From Crenobacter oryzisoli (GTDB taxonomy: Bacteria; Pseudomonadota; Gammaproteobacteria; Burkholderiales; Chromobacteriaceae), in contig NZ_JAUEDK010000003.1 of assembly GCF_030385785.1 (NCBI RefSeq), positions 143,389 to 207,388 on the forward strand: 64,000 nt of DNA, given 5' to 3'. Positions 63,628 to 64,000 of this stretch are shown piece after piece. Every line of letters starts with the position of its first letter. Within the stretch, counting starts at the first letter, position 1. Below the pieces are notes generated by a model. That model searched no databases. It saw only the letters and a list, made by a program, of their open reading frames with translations, and was not told where the DNA came from. The translations under genes and the position numbers were made by a program.

Positions 63628-64000
63628 GGTTTCCAACCCCAAGTGCAACACCCTGATAAGGTGTTGCCATGCCCTCCCACTACCATCAGCTTTGCCCAGA
63701 AGAACGTGCCTGCATCATGCAAATGACCGCGCAGGGACACAGTCTGCGCCACATCGCCCGCTTATTGCGGCGGGCGCCCAGCTCCATCTGCCGGGAAGTG
63801 CGCCGTAATGCCTGCAGCCCCCATCGCTACGATGCCGCCGCTGCCGGGCGCAAGGCCAGGCAACGCTCTCGCCTCCCTCGCCGACCACGCAAACTTCAGC
63901 CTCACAGCGCCGCATTCCTCGTTGTCGTTGAACTGCTACGCCAAGGCTGGTCCCCTCAACAAATCCAAGGCAGACTGCGGGCACACTATCCCGACGATCC
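63628..64000 (+). mobile_element. IS30-family insertion sequence, right part beyond window
   Basis: The left end is placed near 63628, where GGTTTCCAACCCCAAGTGC begins; the exact border needs the other end. CAACACC and GGTGTTG (63645-63667) form a small inverted repeat just before the transposase start. The element continues off the right edge. Confidence 0.7.
63669..64000 (+). CDS. IS30-family transposase, partial
   Basis: The first 110 residues are present, in frame to the window end. MPSHYHQLCPEERACIMQMT and GHSLRHIARLLRRAPSSICR then EVRRN match the N-terminal helix-turn-helix of IS30 transposases, and RQGWSPQQIQGRLRAHYPDD matches the WSPEQIxGRL segment that precedes the DDE domain. The catalytic DDE residues would lie beyond the edge. 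No internal stop occurs in the visible part. Confidence 0.9.
   Translation, partial: MPSHYHQLCPEERACIMQMTAQGHSLRHIARLLRRAPSSICREVRRNACSPHRYDAAAAGRKARQRSRLPRRPRKLQPHSAAFLVVVELLRQGWSPQQIQGRLRAHYPDD

Overview
The window reads as chromosomal DNA of a GC-rich betaproteobacterium, most likely of the Neisseriales/Chromobacteriaceae type (inference). The signs are a betaproteobacterial proteasome homologue, a large NAD-glutamate dehydrogenase, Pseudomonas-like aot-argR arginine genes, and housekeeping orders such as mltD-gloB-yafS-rnhA-dnaQ. Most of it is housekeeping and metabolism. There is no prophage, CRISPR array, rRNA operon or large island. Mobile DNA is limited to the edge of an IS30-family element at the right end and several short non-coding inverted-repeat elements.

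Layout. 1-2.0 kb: hslO (cut by the window edge) and a proteasome-like Ntn hydrolase, divergent from a class II glutamine amidotransferase. 2.4-4.8 kb: a PLP aminotransferase and a DnaQ-type exonuclease. 4.9-7.8 kb: a decaying ribose operon (rbsK, frameshifted rbsD, rbsA, no rbsC, only the tail of rbsB). 8.1-11.3 kb: a small unknown gene, radC, coaBC and dut. 11.7-19.6 kb: an amino-acid permease, an arylsulfotransferase-like protein, serine dehydratase, dtd, yaaA, a urea transporter, an IS4-like MITE, acylphosphatase and a 60-aa gene. 19.8-31 kb: metG, mdfA, a 76-aa acidic protein, two aldo/keto reductases, mrp, murI, a secreted barnase with barstar, a LysR regulator and an aminotransferase. 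31.8-45.1 kb: a dicarboxylate/amino-acid symporter, a decayed cupin gene, gdhB, and divergent from it the arginine/ornithine uptake operon aotJJQMOP followed by argR. 45.3-54.4 kb: an orphan sensor kinase, copA, corA, ppx, phoU and rpiA. 54.5-60.9 kb: ispF-ispD-dnaQ-rnhA-yafS, divergent gloB and mltD, and tRNA-Ser(CGA). 61-64 kb: an SRAP peptidase, a frameshifted chemoreceptor and the start of an IS30 transposase.

How genes work together. The aot genes import arginine/ornithine, ArgR should sense it, and gdhB feeds the resulting glutamate into the TCA cycle. Two ArgR-like half-sites lie in the gdhB/aot intergenic region. phoU carries a good Pho box and lies in line with ppx, linking phosphate sensing with polyphosphate breakdown. 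copA has a CsoR-type palindrome in its promoter. The ribose genes can no longer build a transporter.

The most notable non-coding signals are three. One is a 122-bp IS4-end MITE with an 11-bp target duplication, inserted exactly in a terminator and carrying its own terminator. The second is a two-copy repeat of about 150 bp with 17-bp inverted ends and TNA target duplications. The third is a set of solitary copies of the same repeat end abutting TNA triplets, two of which are stop codons.
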